Positions 23,139-32,054 of a DNA stretch of 64,000 bases are shown here, piece after piece. A program made the position numbers and the translations under genes. This DNA comes from Centipeda artemidis DSM 19719. Lineage in GTDB: Bacteria; Bacillota; Negativicutes; Selenomonadales; Selenomonadaceae. The notes under the pieces are model-generated. The model searched no databases. It saw only the letters and a program-made list of their open reading frames with translations, and was not told the origin of the DNA. The stretch spans positions 1-64,000 of the forward strand of contig NZ_AUFU01000014.1 of the NCBI RefSeq assembly GCF_000426665.1, read 5' to 3'. How positions within the stretch are numbered: the stretch's first letter is position 1; the number at the start of each line of letters is the position of its first letter.

Positions 23139-24635
23139 TTATTTCTGCATCGACCCCGTTGTTACGAAGCGCTGATGGAAGGAAAGCGCCTCATCGAGCA
23201 GATGCGGTGTCTGTGCGCCCTTGGTTGCCGCAAGCGCACGGTTGTAGTAATCGAGCAGAATCGGACGATAGTCCGGATGTGCACAGTTGTTGATGATCTC
23301 GAGTGCACGCTGCCGCGGGGATTTGCCGCGCAGATCCGCAACGCCCTGCTCCGTGATGACGACGTCAACGTCGTGTGCGCCGTGGTCAATGTGTGCGCAG
23401 AACGGAACAATGGACGAGATCTTGCCGCCCTTTGCCTCGGACGTCGTGTAAAAGATCGTGAGGTAGGCGTTGCGCGCGAAATCGCCGCTGCCGCCGATGC
23501 CGTTCATCATCTTCGTGCCCGTGACATGGGTGGAATTGACGTTGCCGTAGATATCGACTTCGATCGCGGTGTTCATCGCGATGACGCCGAGACGACGGAC
23601 AACCTCGGGGTTGTTCGAGATCTCCTGCGGACGGAGCATCATGATCTTCTTGTACTTGTCGATGTCCTTGTAGAAGCGCTGCAGCCCTTCCGGAGAGGGA
23701 GAGAACGCCGTGCCGGATGCAAACTTCAGCTTGCCGGCATCCGCAAGGTCGAACATGCCGTCCTGAATGACCTCGGTATAGACCTCAAGATCCGTGAAGT
23801 CAGAGTTGACAAAGCCTGCGATAACGGCGTTTGCCACGTTGCCGACGCCCGACTGGAGCGGGAGAAGTCCCTTGGGCATACGACCTGCCGCGATCTCCTT
23901 CTTGAGAAGCTCGACCGTGAACGCCCCCATCTTGCGCGAGGCATCGTCGAGCGGTGCGAGCGCACGCGTCTTGTCGGTGATGTCACAGGGGACGATGTAC
24001 TTGATCTTCTCGAGCGGGCACGGAATGAAGTTCGTGCCGATACGGTCGCCCGCCTTCGTGATGGGAATCGGCAGACGGTTCGGAGGATCGAGCGGGATAT
24101 AGATGTCGTGCATTCCGACCAGCTCCATGGGCTGGCTGGTGTTGACTTCGACGATGACCACATCCGCGGTCTGCACATAGGACGGGGTGTTGCCGACCGA
24201 GGTCGAGGGGATGATGCCCTCCTCGGTGATCGCAACCGCCTCAATGAGCGCGACGTCGATCTTGCCCAGGAAGCCCTCGCGGCTCTGCTGCGCGACTTCC
24301 GAAAGGTGCATATCGATGTAGTTCACTGCTCCCGAATTGATCTGATTGCGCAGCGGCGTGTTCGTCTGATAGGGCAGACGCTGCTCAATGCCGTTTGCCT
24401 CGGCGAGCGCGCCGTCCAGCTCGGGACCTGTGGATGCGCCTGTCCAAAGATTGACCTTGAACGGGCTCTTCTTCATCCGCTCCGCGATGGCGAGGGGCAC
24501 TGCCTTCGGATAGCCGGACGGCGTAAAGCCGCTCGCACCGATGGTCATGCCGTCCTTAAAATACTCGGCAGCTACTTCCGCACTCACGATTTTGTCCGCA
24601 AGGGACTTAGGTACGCGATCGGAAATATCGATCAT
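23139..24635 (-). CDS. Succinate (propionyl-CoA:succinate) CoA transferase
   Basis: A 498-residue protein of the acetyl-CoA hydrolase/transferase family (Cat1/ScpC/AarC type). Family features seen are GASGFTPSGYPKAVP near residue 35, the EVNTSQPMELVGMHDIY stretch, and the C-terminal block GIGGSGDFARNAYLTIF with VPFCAHIDHGAHDVDVVITEQGVADLRG. It activates succinate using CoA from propionyl-CoA, closing the cycle without ATP cost. As the first gene of the propionate operon its role is well supported, though acetate could also serve as acceptor. The start follows GGGAGGTTTTTCT. Confidence 0.92.
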   Translation of the reverse strand: MIDISDRVPKSLADKIVSAEVAAEYFKDGMTIGASGFTPSGYPKAVPLAIAERMKKSPFKVNLWTGASTGPELDGALAEANGIEQRLPYQTNTPLRNQINSGAVNYIDMHLSEVAQQSREGFLGKIDVALIEAVAITEEGIIPSTSVGNTPSYVQTADVVIVEVNTSQPMELVGMHDIYIPLDPPNRLPIPITKAGDRIGTNFIPCPLEKIKYIVPCDITDKTRALAPLDDASRKMGAFTVELLKKEIAAGRMPKGLLPLQSGVGNVANAVIAGFVNSDFTDLEVYTEVIQDGMFDLADAGKLKFASGTAFSPSPEGLQRFYKDIDKYKKIMMLRPQEISNNPEVVRRLGVIAMNTAIEVDIYGNVNSTHVTGTKMMNGIGGSGDFARNAYLTIFYTTSEAKGGKISSIVPFCAHIDHGAHDVDVVITEQGVADLRGKSPRQRALEIINNCAHPDYRPILLDYYNRALAATKGAQTPHLLDEALSFHQRFVTTGSMQK

Positions 24636-24695
24636 AGAAAAACCTCCCTCTTGCTACACCGACCAGTTCTCTTGGCGGCTGCTCTTCTGATACAT

Positions 24696-24737
24696 CTATG
24701 GCACCGCGCCTGAACACTCGTAATCCATCCAAAACAT
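24696..24737 (-). CDS. Possible 13-codon upstream ORF in the propionate leader
   Basis: In the ~185-nt leader a short frame (MFWMDYECSGAVP) starts at an ATG with GGAGG 10 nt upstream and ends in TAG, about 60 nt before the CoA transferase. Its ribosome site lies in a small hairpin (GAGG/CCTC). Translation is unproven. Confidence 0.3.
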   Translation of the reverse strand: MFWMDYECSGAVP

Positions 24738-24826
24738 GAGGTAAAAACCTCCGTGGAGAGTAGATGTAAACGCTTTGAATAGTTACGAGTTATCATAGCT
24801 GCATATGCCAATTATATCTGTCCCTT

Positions 24827-24855
24827 AGAATATCACGAAAAAAAATTACCGTCAA
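24827..24855 (-). promoter_or_regulatory. Promoter of the propionate operon
   Basis: On the minus strand TTGACG (24855-24850) and TATTCT (24832-24827) are 17 nt apart. The -35 lies in the 3' arm of the rex terminator and the spacer contains its T run. Transcription would start near 24820. Confidence 0.75.
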
Positions 24856-24869
24856 GATTGTATTGACGG
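24838..24869 (-). terminator. Terminator of the valS-folC-rex operon
   Basis: On the minus strand CCGTCAA / TTGACGG form a 7-bp stem with a 7-nt loop, followed by TAATTTTTTTT. It lies about 40 nt after the rex stop codon and overlaps the -35 region of the next promoter. Confidence 0.82.
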
Positions 24870-24907
24870 CATTTTCTGTGATTTGTGAAAAAAAGTGCAC
24901 GCAAGCG

Positions 24908-25585
24908 CTATTCTATATTATTTTTCTCTGACAATTCTTCATCTTCAAACGCGATATGTGTGAGCGAATAAGACAGACTGCTGAGTCCGACGGACAGATC
25001 CTCACTGATCAGCGGAATGTTTTCCGGCACAGCGAGCTTCACGGGAGCGAAGTTCCAAATCCCCCGTATCCCCGCTCCTACCAGTCTGTCGGCAACTTCC
25101 TGTGCATGCGCGGCAGGCACGGCGATGACGCCGATCTGAACGCCGCGTTCGGCGACGATCTCGGGGAGGTACGCAATGTCCTCGACACGCCGCTCGCCGA
25201 GCCGCGTACCGATGACGACGGGATTCACGTCAAAGAGTGCGGCGATGCGAAAACCAAGGCGCGTGATCCCCTGATAGTTCGCAAGTGCAACGCCGAGATG
25301 TCCCATGCCGACGATGGCAATATTAAACCGCTGGTCAAGCCCCAGAATCCCGCCGATATTTTCCTTGAGTTCAGCGACGTAATACCCAACGCCTTTTTTT
25401 CCGAACTGACCAAAGACCGCAAGGTCTTTGCGAATCTGTTCGGGATTGACGGAGGTACGCCTGCCGATCTCCTCGGAGGAGGTAATCTCCACCCCCTCAT
25501 CCGCAAGCAGACGCAGGCAGCGGTAGTACCGTGGAAGCCTGTCCACCGTTGCCTTCGAGATTGAACTGTTTTCCTGCATACTCAT
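24908..25585 (-). CDS. rex: Redox-sensing transcriptional repressor Rex
   Basis: A 225-residue protein with an N-terminal winged helix (~10-80, RLPRYYRCLRLLADEG, SVNPEQIRKDLAVFGQFGKKGVGY) and a C-terminal Rossmann domain (VGMGHLG) that senses NADH/NAD+. Rex represses fermentation genes when NADH is low. The start overlaps the stop of the upstream ligase gene (ATGA). The next operon downstream is propionate fermentation, an expected Rex target, but I found only a half-site (TTGTGA near 24885) and no full operator. Confidence 0.97.
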   Translation of the reverse strand: MSMQENSSISKATVDRLPRYYRCLRLLADEGVEITSSEEIGRRTSVNPEQIRKDLAVFGQFGKKGVGYYVAELKENIGGILGLDQRFNIAIVGMGHLGVALANYQGITRLGFRIAALFDVNPVVIGTRLGERRVEDIAYLPEIVAERGVQIGVIAVPAAHAQEVADRLVGAGIRGIWNFAPVKLAVPENIPLISEDLSVGLSSLSYSLTHIAFEDEELSEKNNIE

Positions 25586-26928
25586 CCTTCCTTCCGTTCC
25601 CCCGCGATCGCGTGCACCGCCGCCGTCATTGCGGCAAGCATCCACAGCAGCATGGAGGACGGAATGTTAAACAACAGGTGATCGGTGAGCCCGTTAAGAG
25701 CGACGGAGCAAAATGCAAGCCCCAGGCCGAGGCTAAGCCCGTCAATAAATTTATCACAGCGCCACGCCTCGAGCCCCGCACGCACGTCGGCGAGCGTTTT
25801 CCACGCCCGCTCATGCACGGCGAGCTGCGCTTCCCACGGCGGCGTATCGCGCTTTGTGCGCAGAGCAAGCACGAGCGTCCCGAAAAAGAACCACAGGAAC
25901 GCGAGCGCCCCGGGGATGCCGATCTCTGCGGCGTAGTTCAGATACATATTGTGCGCGTGTACGATCTGCACGGGCGCGCCCTGCAAGTAAAAATCGTAAT
26001 CGGGATAGACCATGAAGTACATCCCCCACCCGATGCCGAGAAAGGGATGGTCTAAAATCATCGCGACAGTGCTCTCCCAGAACGCGAGACGCATCTCCGA
26101 AGAGGTATCAATGCGCGTAAATACCGAGAGCAGCCGATCCGTCAGCACAGGGTCAAAGGCAAGAACAAGCCCGCAAATCACCGCAATTCCCGCGAGGATG
26201 CGCAAATCACGCAAGATGCCATAGCCTGCAAGCACCGCGGCAATGACAAGGCACGCGCCGCGCGCATAGGTCATGCCAAGGCACGCGAGTGCTGCGATGA
26301 GAAGGACAATTGCAAGGATGCGCAGCCAACGCTGAAGCCCGGTCATGAGACCAACCGCGATACAGGCAACGATGTCGAGATAGCCCGCGAGGATATTCGG
26401 ATTTTCCCATGTGGAAAAAACCCGTTTCGACAGCTCCGGGAAGGACTCGCCGTCCACCCATTTCATCGCGGAGATATCAATGCCGAAAATGAACTGATAG
26501 AATCCGTAAAGGATGACAATCCCTGCGGCAATTGCCATGACGAGCACCGTACGCCGCAGCGACGCCGTGTCGCGCAGCGTTTGCCCTGCGAGGAGGTAGG
26601 TCAGCGCATAGACCGGGACAAGGTGATAAAAGTTGTAGAAACTGAACGCCTTATCCGGTGCAGCGGCGACGGATGCCAATGCGATGACGACAAAGAGAAG
26701 CGCGGGCGCATCGTACGGCAGCCGCCGCAGCCGGAACTCCGGATCGATGCGCAGCCGAAGCGCAAGTGCCCCGCATCCGACGAGCAGGACTGCCATCGCA
26801 GCGAGCGGTACGAGAGGGATGAGGAAAGCCTCCGCGAGCACTGCATAACGCATGACGGCGCCCATGCGTGCCCCCCATCGGCGACGCCGCCGGAAGCGGC
26901 GGCGCTGCTTGACGTAATCCTCCGCCAT
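25582..26928 (-). CDS. Wzy/WaaL-like O-antigen ligase or polymerase
   Basis: A 448-residue membrane protein with about ten to twelve helices and the Wzy_C-type signature around HAHNMYLNYAAEIGIPGAL, preceded by STWENPNILAGYL and FLGIGWGMYF. Such proteins polymerise or transfer lipid-linked glycans at the periplasmic face. The start at 26928 (MAEDYVKQ) has an excellent GGGGAGGTGA site and lies 4 nt after folC. Its placement between folC and rex is not functionally informative. Substrate is unknown. Confidence 0.82.
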   Translation of the reverse strand: MAEDYVKQRRRFRRRRRWGARMGAVMRYAVLAEAFLIPLVPLAAMAVLLVGCGALALRLRIDPEFRLRRLPYDAPALLFVVIALASVAAAPDKAFSFYNFYHLVPVYALTYLLAGQTLRDTASLRRTVLVMAIAAGIVILYGFYQFIFGIDISAMKWVDGESFPELSKRVFSTWENPNILAGYLDIVACIAVGLMTGLQRWLRILAIVLLIAALACLGMTYARGACLVIAAVLAGYGILRDLRILAGIAVICGLVLAFDPVLTDRLLSVFTRIDTSSEMRLAFWESTVAMILDHPFLGIGWGMYFMVYPDYDFYLQGAPVQIVHAHNMYLNYAAEIGIPGALAFLWFFFGTLVLALRTKRDTPPWEAQLAVHERAWKTLADVRAGLEAWRCDKFIDGLSLGLGLAFCSVALNGLTDHLLFNIPSSMLLWMLAAMTAAVHAIAGERKEG

Positions 26929-26932
26929 CCGC

Positions 26933-28234
26933 TCACCTCCCCGCTGCGCGCAGGAGTTTGCGCACGCCGCCGACAAGATAGAGCGACCCACAAGCGACGA
27001 GCAGTGCATCGCCGTGTGCGCGCCGCTCCGCCTCAACGAGCGCCGTCTCCACATCACCGCAGGCAACGGTGTCGAGTCCCATCGCGGCGGCGACGGCAGC
27101 GACGACATCCGCTCCCGCCGCACGCTCGGAGTTTGGCCGTACCGTGACGACCACATCCCCGGGACGCAGGAGCGTACTGAGCATCGTGTCGATGTCCTTG
27201 TCCTTGAGGATGCCAAGCACAAAGACACGCTGCTCCTTCGGGAAATAACGGTCAAGACTCGCCCGCAGCGCCGCCATGCCCGCCGGATTATGCGCGCCGT
27301 CCACAACGGCGTCCCCCGCCGCCCATGATCGAATCTCAAAGCGCGCGGGATGCCGCACATGTGCCAGCGCCGTCCGCAGCGCCTCTTCCGTAATGCGCGC
27401 ATCATCGCGCTCGAGGAGCTTTGCCGCCATGATGACGAGGGCGGCATTCTCCGCCTGATAGGTTCCTGCAAGTGAGAGCTCAAACGGCGCAGGCTCACGG
27501 CAGACAAGCGAATGAAACGCAACGCGCTGCCCTCCGCCCGCCGGGAAAATCATATCGGCAGAAAAGTCCTCGCCATAGACAAAGACGTCCGCCGTCATCT
27601 CCTCCGCACGCGCTTGGATGATCTCAAGAGGCTTGCCCGACGCCGCCGTGATCACAGGCACGCCCTCCTTGATAATGCCCGCTTTGTGCTCGGCGATGCC
27701 CGCGAGCGTACCGCCGCAGCGGTCGGCGTGATCCATGGCGACATTTGTAATGATGGTCAGCATCGGCTCTATGACATTTGTCGAATCGAGCAGACCGCCG
27801 AGCCCCGTCTCAATGACGGCGATCTCCACCTTCTCCTCGGCAAAATAGAGGAACGCGAGCGCCGTCAGCGCCTCGAACTGCGTCGGGTGCTCATGTCCCT
27901 CCGCGGTCATCTCGTCCGCCGCCGCACGCACGCGCGTTAAGAGCGCGGCAAACCGCTCCTCGGAGATGTCCTCTCCGCCGACGCTCATGCGCTCCGTATA
28001 GGAAATGAGATGCGGCGACATATAACGTCCGCAGCGAATCCCTGCGGCGCGGTACACGGCATCCATCATCTGTGTCACGGAGCCCTTGCCATTCGTTCCC
28101 GCGATGTGGATGCTCCGGTACGCACGCTCGGGATGCCCCAGCCGCGCGCAGAGTTCCTCCATGCGCGACAGCCCCAAACGGATGCCGAACGTATTCAGTT
28201 CGTCCAGATATGCCAGTGACTCTTGATAGTCCAT
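26933..28234 (-). CDS. folC: Folylpolyglutamate synthase / dihydrofolate synthase
   Basis: A 433-residue Mur-ligase-fold protein with the P-loop AGTNGKGSVTQM (~residue 45), YMSPHLISYTERM, TGLGGLLDSTNV, TNVAMDHAD and the C-terminal VDGAHNPAGM motif. It adds glutamate to folates in the cytoplasm. The start follows GAGGTACGCCG, 9 nt after valS. The valS-folC arrangement is common in Firmicutes. Other folate-related genes (fhs, folD) lie 15 kb away. Confidence 0.96.
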   Translation of the reverse strand: MDYQESLAYLDELNTFGIRLGLSRMEELCARLGHPERAYRSIHIAGTNGKGSVTQMMDAVYRAAGIRCGRYMSPHLISYTERMSVGGEDISEERFAALLTRVRAAADEMTAEGHEHPTQFEALTALAFLYFAEEKVEIAVIETGLGGLLDSTNVIEPMLTIITNVAMDHADRCGGTLAGIAEHKAGIIKEGVPVITAASGKPLEIIQARAEEMTADVFVYGEDFSADMIFPAGGGQRVAFHSLVCREPAPFELSLAGTYQAENAALVIMAAKLLERDDARITEEALRTALAHVRHPARFEIRSWAAGDAVVDGAHNPAGMAALRASLDRYFPKEQRVFVLGILKDKDIDTMLSTLLRPGDVVVTVRPNSERAAGADVVAAVAAAMGLDTVACGDVETALVEAERRAHGDALLVACGSLYLVGGVRKLLRAAGR

Positions 28235-28243
28235 CGGCGTACC

Positions 28244-30907
28244 TCAGAGCTTTACGAGATCCGCAAGGCGAGTTCTGAGGAGCGTGATTTTCTCCTCATA
28301 GCCCGCGAGTTTCTCGCGCTCCGCCGCAACGACCTGTGCGGGCGCTTTGGAGGTAAAGCCCGCGTTGGCGAGCTTGCCCGACAAGCGCGCGATCTCCTTT
28401 TCGAGATTCGTCTGCTCCTTTTCAAGGCGCGCGCGCTCCTTCGGGACGTCAATCAACCCCGCGAGCGGCAGATAGACCGCCGCGCCCGCGAGTGCCCCCG
28501 TCACCGCATTCTCCGGATCGGATGCGTCCGCCGCGAGGAACGTCACGGACGAAGCGGAGGCAAGTGCGAAGAAATAGTCCTCGTGCGCCGCAAAGACCTC
28601 CCGCAGCGCCCCGTCCGTCACGCGCAGGATGAGCTCGCTCTTCTTGCCCGGGGGCGTGCTGAGCTCGGCGCGCAGGTTGCGCACGGTCTTAATGACCTCC
28701 ATGACGGCGGTCATATCGCGCTCCGCCGCCGCATCGAGGTCGCTCTCATGCCCCGCCGGCCAGTGTGCCGTCATGATGCTCTCGCCCTCATGCGGCAGCT
28801 TTTGCCAAATCTCCTCCGTGAGGAACGGCATGAAGGGATGCAGGAGACGCAGCGTCCGCTCGAGCACGGTGCGCAGCACATAGAGCGCCGTATTCTTCGC
28901 GCGGACATTCTCTTTATCGTAGAGCCGCGCCTTCGTCAGCTCGATGTACCAATCGCAGAACTCGCTCCAGAGGAACTCATAGATCGTGCGCCCCGCCTCG
29001 CCGAGCTCGTATTTCTCGAGGTTCGCCGTCACGTCGCGCGCCGTCACCGCACAGCGCGAGAGAATCCAGCGGTCGGCGAGCGTATAGTCCTCCGCCGCGG
29101 GGACGAAGGAGGTGTCCGCCCCCTCGAAATTCATCAGCATGTAGCGCGATGCGTTCCATATCTTATTGGCAAAATTACGCGCCGCCTCGACGCGCTCCCA
29201 GTAAAAACGCATATCGTTGCCCGGCGTATTGCCTGTGATGAGCATGAACCGGAGCGTGTCCGCGCCGTATTTCTCAATGACCTCGACGGGATCGATGCCG
29301 TTGCCAAGGGACTTTGACATCTTGCGTCCCTCGCTGTCGCGCACGAGCCCGTGGATGAATACGTCGCGGAACGGCACGTCGCCGCCGAAGCGCAGCCCCA
29401 TCATGACCATGCGCGCCACCCAGAAGAAGATGATGTCGTAGCCCGTGACGAGCGCCGCCGTCGGGTAAAAATGACGCAGATCCTTCGTATCGTCCGGCCA
29501 TCCCATCGTCTCAAACGGCCAAAGCCCCGAGCTGAACCATGTGTCGAGGACGTCCTCGTCCTGCCGGATCTTCGTCGAGCCGCAGTGCGCGCACGCCGTC
29601 AAATCCTCACGCGAAACGCTCGTCTCGCCGCAGTCGTCGCAGTGCCACGCGGGGATGCGGTGTCCCCACCAAAGCTGACGCGAGATGCACCAGTCGCGGA
29701 TATTCTCGAGCCAGTTTTCATAAATCTTCGTAAAGCGATCGGGCACAAAGCGGATACGCCCGTCCCGCACCGCCGCGATCGCGGGCTCTGCAAGTTCCTC
29801 CATGCGGACGAACCACTGCTTTGAGACGAGCGGCTCGATCGTCGTGCCGCAGCGTGAGCAGTGTCCGACCGCGTGCTCATGTCCCTCGGTCGAAACAAGT
29901 GCGCCGATCTCCTCGAGCTCCTTCACGAGCGCCTTGCGGCAGGCATAGCGATCCATGCCCTCATAATGCCCCGCGCCCGCGGTCATCTTCCCTTCCGTAT
30001 CGATGACGATGATCTGCGCCAGATTGTGCCGCAGTCCCATCTCAAAGTCGTTCGGGTCGTGCGCCGGCGTCACCTTGACCGCGCCCGTCCCAAATGCGGG
30101 ATCGACATAGGCGTCGGCAAAGAGCGGGATGCGCCGTCCCACGACGGGCAGAATCAGCGTTTTCCCGACGAGATGTTTGTACCGTTCATCGTCCGGGTGT
30201 ACCGCGACGCCCGTATCGCCGAACATCGTCTCGGGGCGCGTGGTTGCGATCTCGACGTACTCGTCCGTCCCCTCGATCGCATAGCGCAGATGCCAGAGAT
30301 GCCCCTCTTCCGTCTCGTGGTTCACCTCGATGTCGGAGATCGCCGTCGTGCAGGACGGGCACCAGTTCGTGATGCGCGTGCCTTGATAGATGAGCCCCTG
30401 CTCGTAGAGACTGACGAACGCCTCGCGCACCGCACGCGAACATCCCCCGTCCATCGTGAACCGCTCGCGCGCCCAGTCACAGGACGAACCGAGCATCCGC
30501 AGCTGATACATGATGCGGTCGCCGTACTGCTCCTTCCACGCCCACACGCGCTCGAGGAACTTCTCGCGCCCGAGGTCGAACCGCGTCGTCCCCTCCGCGC
30601 GCAGCGACTCCTCGACCTTTGCCTGCGTCGCGATGCCCGCATGGTCGCAGCCCGGCACCCAGATGACGTTCTTCCCGCGCATCCGCTGATACCGCACGAG
30701 GATATCCTGCAGAGTATTGTCGAGTGCATGCCCCATGTGGAGCTGTCCCGTCACATTCGGCGGCGGGATGACGACGCTGTACGGTTCGCGGCTCTCGTCC
30801 GCCTCTTGATGAAAAAATCCGTGATCTTCCCAATACGCATACCATTTCCGCTCAAAGGAAGCGGGATCGTAGTTCTTCGGAATATTGGCGCCCTGCTCTT
30901 CTGACAT
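28244..30907 (-). CDS. valS: Valyl-tRNA synthetase
   Basis: An 887-residue class I synthetase with the HIGH-type motif PNVTGQLHMGHALDNTLQD (~residue 50), WVPGCDHAGIATQ, a zinc-binding editing/insert region with CxxC pairs (ACAHCGSTK), the KMSKSLGNGIDP motif (~525) and the C-terminal coiled-coil arm (PKERARLEKEQTNLEKEIARL) of ValS. The start follows GGGAGG. A terminator-like hairpin lies in its short leader. Confidence 0.98.
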   Translation of the reverse strand: MSEEQGANIPKNYDPASFERKWYAYWEDHGFFHQEADESREPYSVVIPPPNVTGQLHMGHALDNTLQDILVRYQRMRGKNVIWVPGCDHAGIATQAKVEESLRAEGTTRFDLGREKFLERVWAWKEQYGDRIMYQLRMLGSSCDWARERFTMDGGCSRAVREAFVSLYEQGLIYQGTRITNWCPSCTTAISDIEVNHETEEGHLWHLRYAIEGTDEYVEIATTRPETMFGDTGVAVHPDDERYKHLVGKTLILPVVGRRIPLFADAYVDPAFGTGAVKVTPAHDPNDFEMGLRHNLAQIIVIDTEGKMTAGAGHYEGMDRYACRKALVKELEEIGALVSTEGHEHAVGHCSRCGTTIEPLVSKQWFVRMEELAEPAIAAVRDGRIRFVPDRFTKIYENWLENIRDWCISRQLWWGHRIPAWHCDDCGETSVSREDLTACAHCGSTKIRQDEDVLDTWFSSGLWPFETMGWPDDTKDLRHFYPTAALVTGYDIIFFWVARMVMMGLRFGGDVPFRDVFIHGLVRDSEGRKMSKSLGNGIDPVEVIEKYGADTLRFMLITGNTPGNDMRFYWERVEAARNFANKIWNASRYMLMNFEGADTSFVPAAEDYTLADRWILSRCAVTARDVTANLEKYELGEAGRTIYEFLWSEFCDWYIELTKARLYDKENVRAKNTALYVLRTVLERTLRLLHPFMPFLTEEIWQKLPHEGESIMTAHWPAGHESDLDAAAERDMTAVMEVIKTVRNLRAELSTPPGKKSELILRVTDGALREVFAAHEDYFFALASASSVTFLAADASDPENAVTGALAGAAVYLPLAGLIDVPKERARLEKEQTNLEKEIARLSGKLANAGFTSKAPAQVVAAEREKLAGYEEKITLLRTRLADLVKL

Positions 30908-30924
30908 CTATTTCGTTCCTCCCG

Positions 30925-30959
30925 AAAAAAGCGCCCCGTCCCGAGGGGGACGAGGGCGC
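30925..30959 (-). terminator. Terminator-like hairpin in the valS leader
   Basis: On the minus strand a strong stem (GCGCCC-CGTCCC type arms 30959-30947 and 30942-30931, one bulge) with loop CCTC is followed by six Ts, ending only ~18 nt before the valS start. Because the valS promoter lies upstream at 31027-30999, the hairpin could act as an attenuator, or simply as terminator of the preceding YhcH-family gene. Confidence 0.75.
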
Positions 30960-30998
30960 CCGCACATCGTCGTTTATTTTGGTATGAAATACTACGTA

Positions 30999-31027
30999 AG
31001 AGTAGCACAAAACAATATTTTTTGCAA
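30999..31027 (-). promoter_or_regulatory. Promoter of valS operon
   Basis: TTGCAA (31027-31022) and TACTCT (31004-30999) are 17 nt apart on the minus strand, in an AT-rich stretch immediately after the YhcH-family stop codon. The leader would be ~85 nt, too short for a T-box. Confidence 0.6.
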
Positions 31028-31030
31028 GGA

Positions 31031-31501
31031 TCACGACGTCATGAGAGACGAATGAACCTTAACGACCGCCTTGCGGATCTCCATCGGCTCGCCTGCTGCG
31101 ACCGTCGGGCGGTGGATTTCCCCCGGCGCAAAGATCGTCACCGTCCCCGGCACGGCGTCGATATACTCCGGATCGGGCGTCCCGCGGTAAAAGATCAGAT
31201 CGCGCTCGGGGATGCGCGCCGCGACCTCTCCCTCTGTGCCCTGCGGCGCATAGTGCAGCCGCTCCGCTCCGCGCGCGAGGTACTGCACATCGTAGTACTG
31301 CTCGTGCGCCTCCGCACGCTGATCGCCGTACCGCCGCGTCACCGCGTCGAACACATCCGCGTACATATCCTCGCCTGCAATCTCCACGCGCCCCGTCTGC
31401 ATATTTGCAATATCGCGCAGATGCAGCACCTGCAGCGCCTTTTGAATCGGCGCCGGCAGCGACTTATCCTTCACCATTTCCTTTAGTTGTCCGGTTTGCA
31501 T
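31031..31501 (-). CDS. YhcH/YjgK/YiaL family protein
   Basis: A 156-residue cupin-fold protein with family features: the motif EAHEQYYDVQYLARGAERL, YYDVQ and the metal-ligand-containing FAPGEIHRP (~residue 122). E. coli members include the sialic-acid anomerase NanQ and other sugar-operon proteins of unclear role. It is monocistronic here with its own promoter and no sugar genes nearby, so the substrate is unknown. The start follows AAGGAGGATTAACAT. Confidence 0.88.
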   Translation of the reverse strand: MQTGQLKEMVKDKSLPAPIQKALQVLHLRDIANMQTGRVEIAGEDMYADVFDAVTRRYGDQRAEAHEQYYDVQYLARGAERLHYAPQGTEGEVAARIPERDLIFYRGTPDPEYIDAVPGTVTIFAPGEIHRPTVAAGEPMEIRKAVVKVHSSLMTS

Positions 31502-31609
31502 ATGTTAATCCTCCTTAATTAATCTCTATATTACGACCGCCGCAGCAGCTTTCCGCATACTGCCAAACCATATTCGTAGAAACACCATGTCAAGTGCCTC
31601 TTAAACTTC

Positions 31610-31638
31610 ATTCTAGCGAATCACACGCTTTCATGCAA
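31610..31638 (-). promoter_or_regulatory. Promoter of the YhcH-family gene
   Basis: TTGCAT (31638-31633) and TAGAAT (31615-31610) are 17 nt apart on the minus strand, about 110 nt upstream of the start codon. Confidence 0.65.
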
Positions 31639-31708
31639 GATAAAATCATCCGCTATAAACATTCGATATTTTTGCATATTCTTTTTTTCTGTTCCACCCG
31701 AATCCATC

Positions 31709-31738
31709 TTGACAAATTCCATTCCCCTATAATAGAAT
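31709..31738 (+). promoter_or_regulatory. Promoter of the cobalamin-riboswitch transcript
   Basis: TTGACA (31709-31714) and TAGAAT (31733-31738) with an 18-nt spacer precede the riboswitch by about 30 nt. An alternative TATAAT at 31728 is too close to the -35. Confidence 0.72.
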
Positions 31739-31767
31739 AAACACGCCCTATAAAATTATAAATCTAT

Positions 31768-31932
31768 ATTGGAGCAGGTGTCCTTTGGACTTAATAGGGA
31801 ATTCGGTGTGAAGCCGAAGCGGTCCCGCCACCGTAAGGAAGAGCAATGCTGTATGATGTCACTGGGGAGATCGTCTCCTTGGGAAGGCGCAGCTGCGCGA
31901 TGATTCCGAGCCGGGAGAACTGCCTGTTTGAC
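31768..31932 (+). promoter_or_regulatory. Cobalamin riboswitch aptamer
   Basis: The conserved elements occur in order: AGGTG near 31776, TTAATAGGGAATTCGGTG, a short P3 loop, AAGCGGTCCCGCCACCGTAA, then CACTGG, TTGGGAAGGCGC, GATGATTCCGAGCCGGGAGA and the closing CTGCCT near 31924. This is the full B12-box architecture (core plus peripheral domain). It controls the exported small protein and the BtuB-like receptor downstream. The following ~60 nt lead to an intrinsic terminator that would be the expression platform. Confidence 0.95.
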
Positions 31933-31990
31933 GCTCACCGCCTGACCCACGAGCGATGGGGAGGAGAGCCGCGCCCACAGCGGCGGTATG

Positions 31991-32025
31991 ACGGCATTTT
32001 CCTGCGTGGAGAACGCCGTTTTTTT
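31991..32025 (+). terminator. Riboswitch-controlled intrinsic terminator
   Basis: ACGGCATTTTCC and GGAGAACGCCGT pair with a 5-nt loop and are followed by seven Ts, ending 30 nt before the first gene. It should form when cobalamin is bound and stop transcription. Confidence 0.85.
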
Positions 32026-32054
32026 GTGAGATTTTTCCAAAAGGGGGTGAGGAA

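Noticed and set aside
24870-24907. Rex operator in front of the propionate operon
   Set aside because: Only one half-site (TTGTGA) is present; the other half does not match TCACAA, and it lies upstream of the -35.
30908-31030. T-box riboswitch upstream of valS
   Set aside because: The leader is only ~85 nt, with no specifier loop and no T-box consensus (TGGNACCGCG).
31733-31765. Separate gene start ahead of the cobalamin riboswitch
   Set aside because: No ribosome site; the region is the transcript's 5' end.
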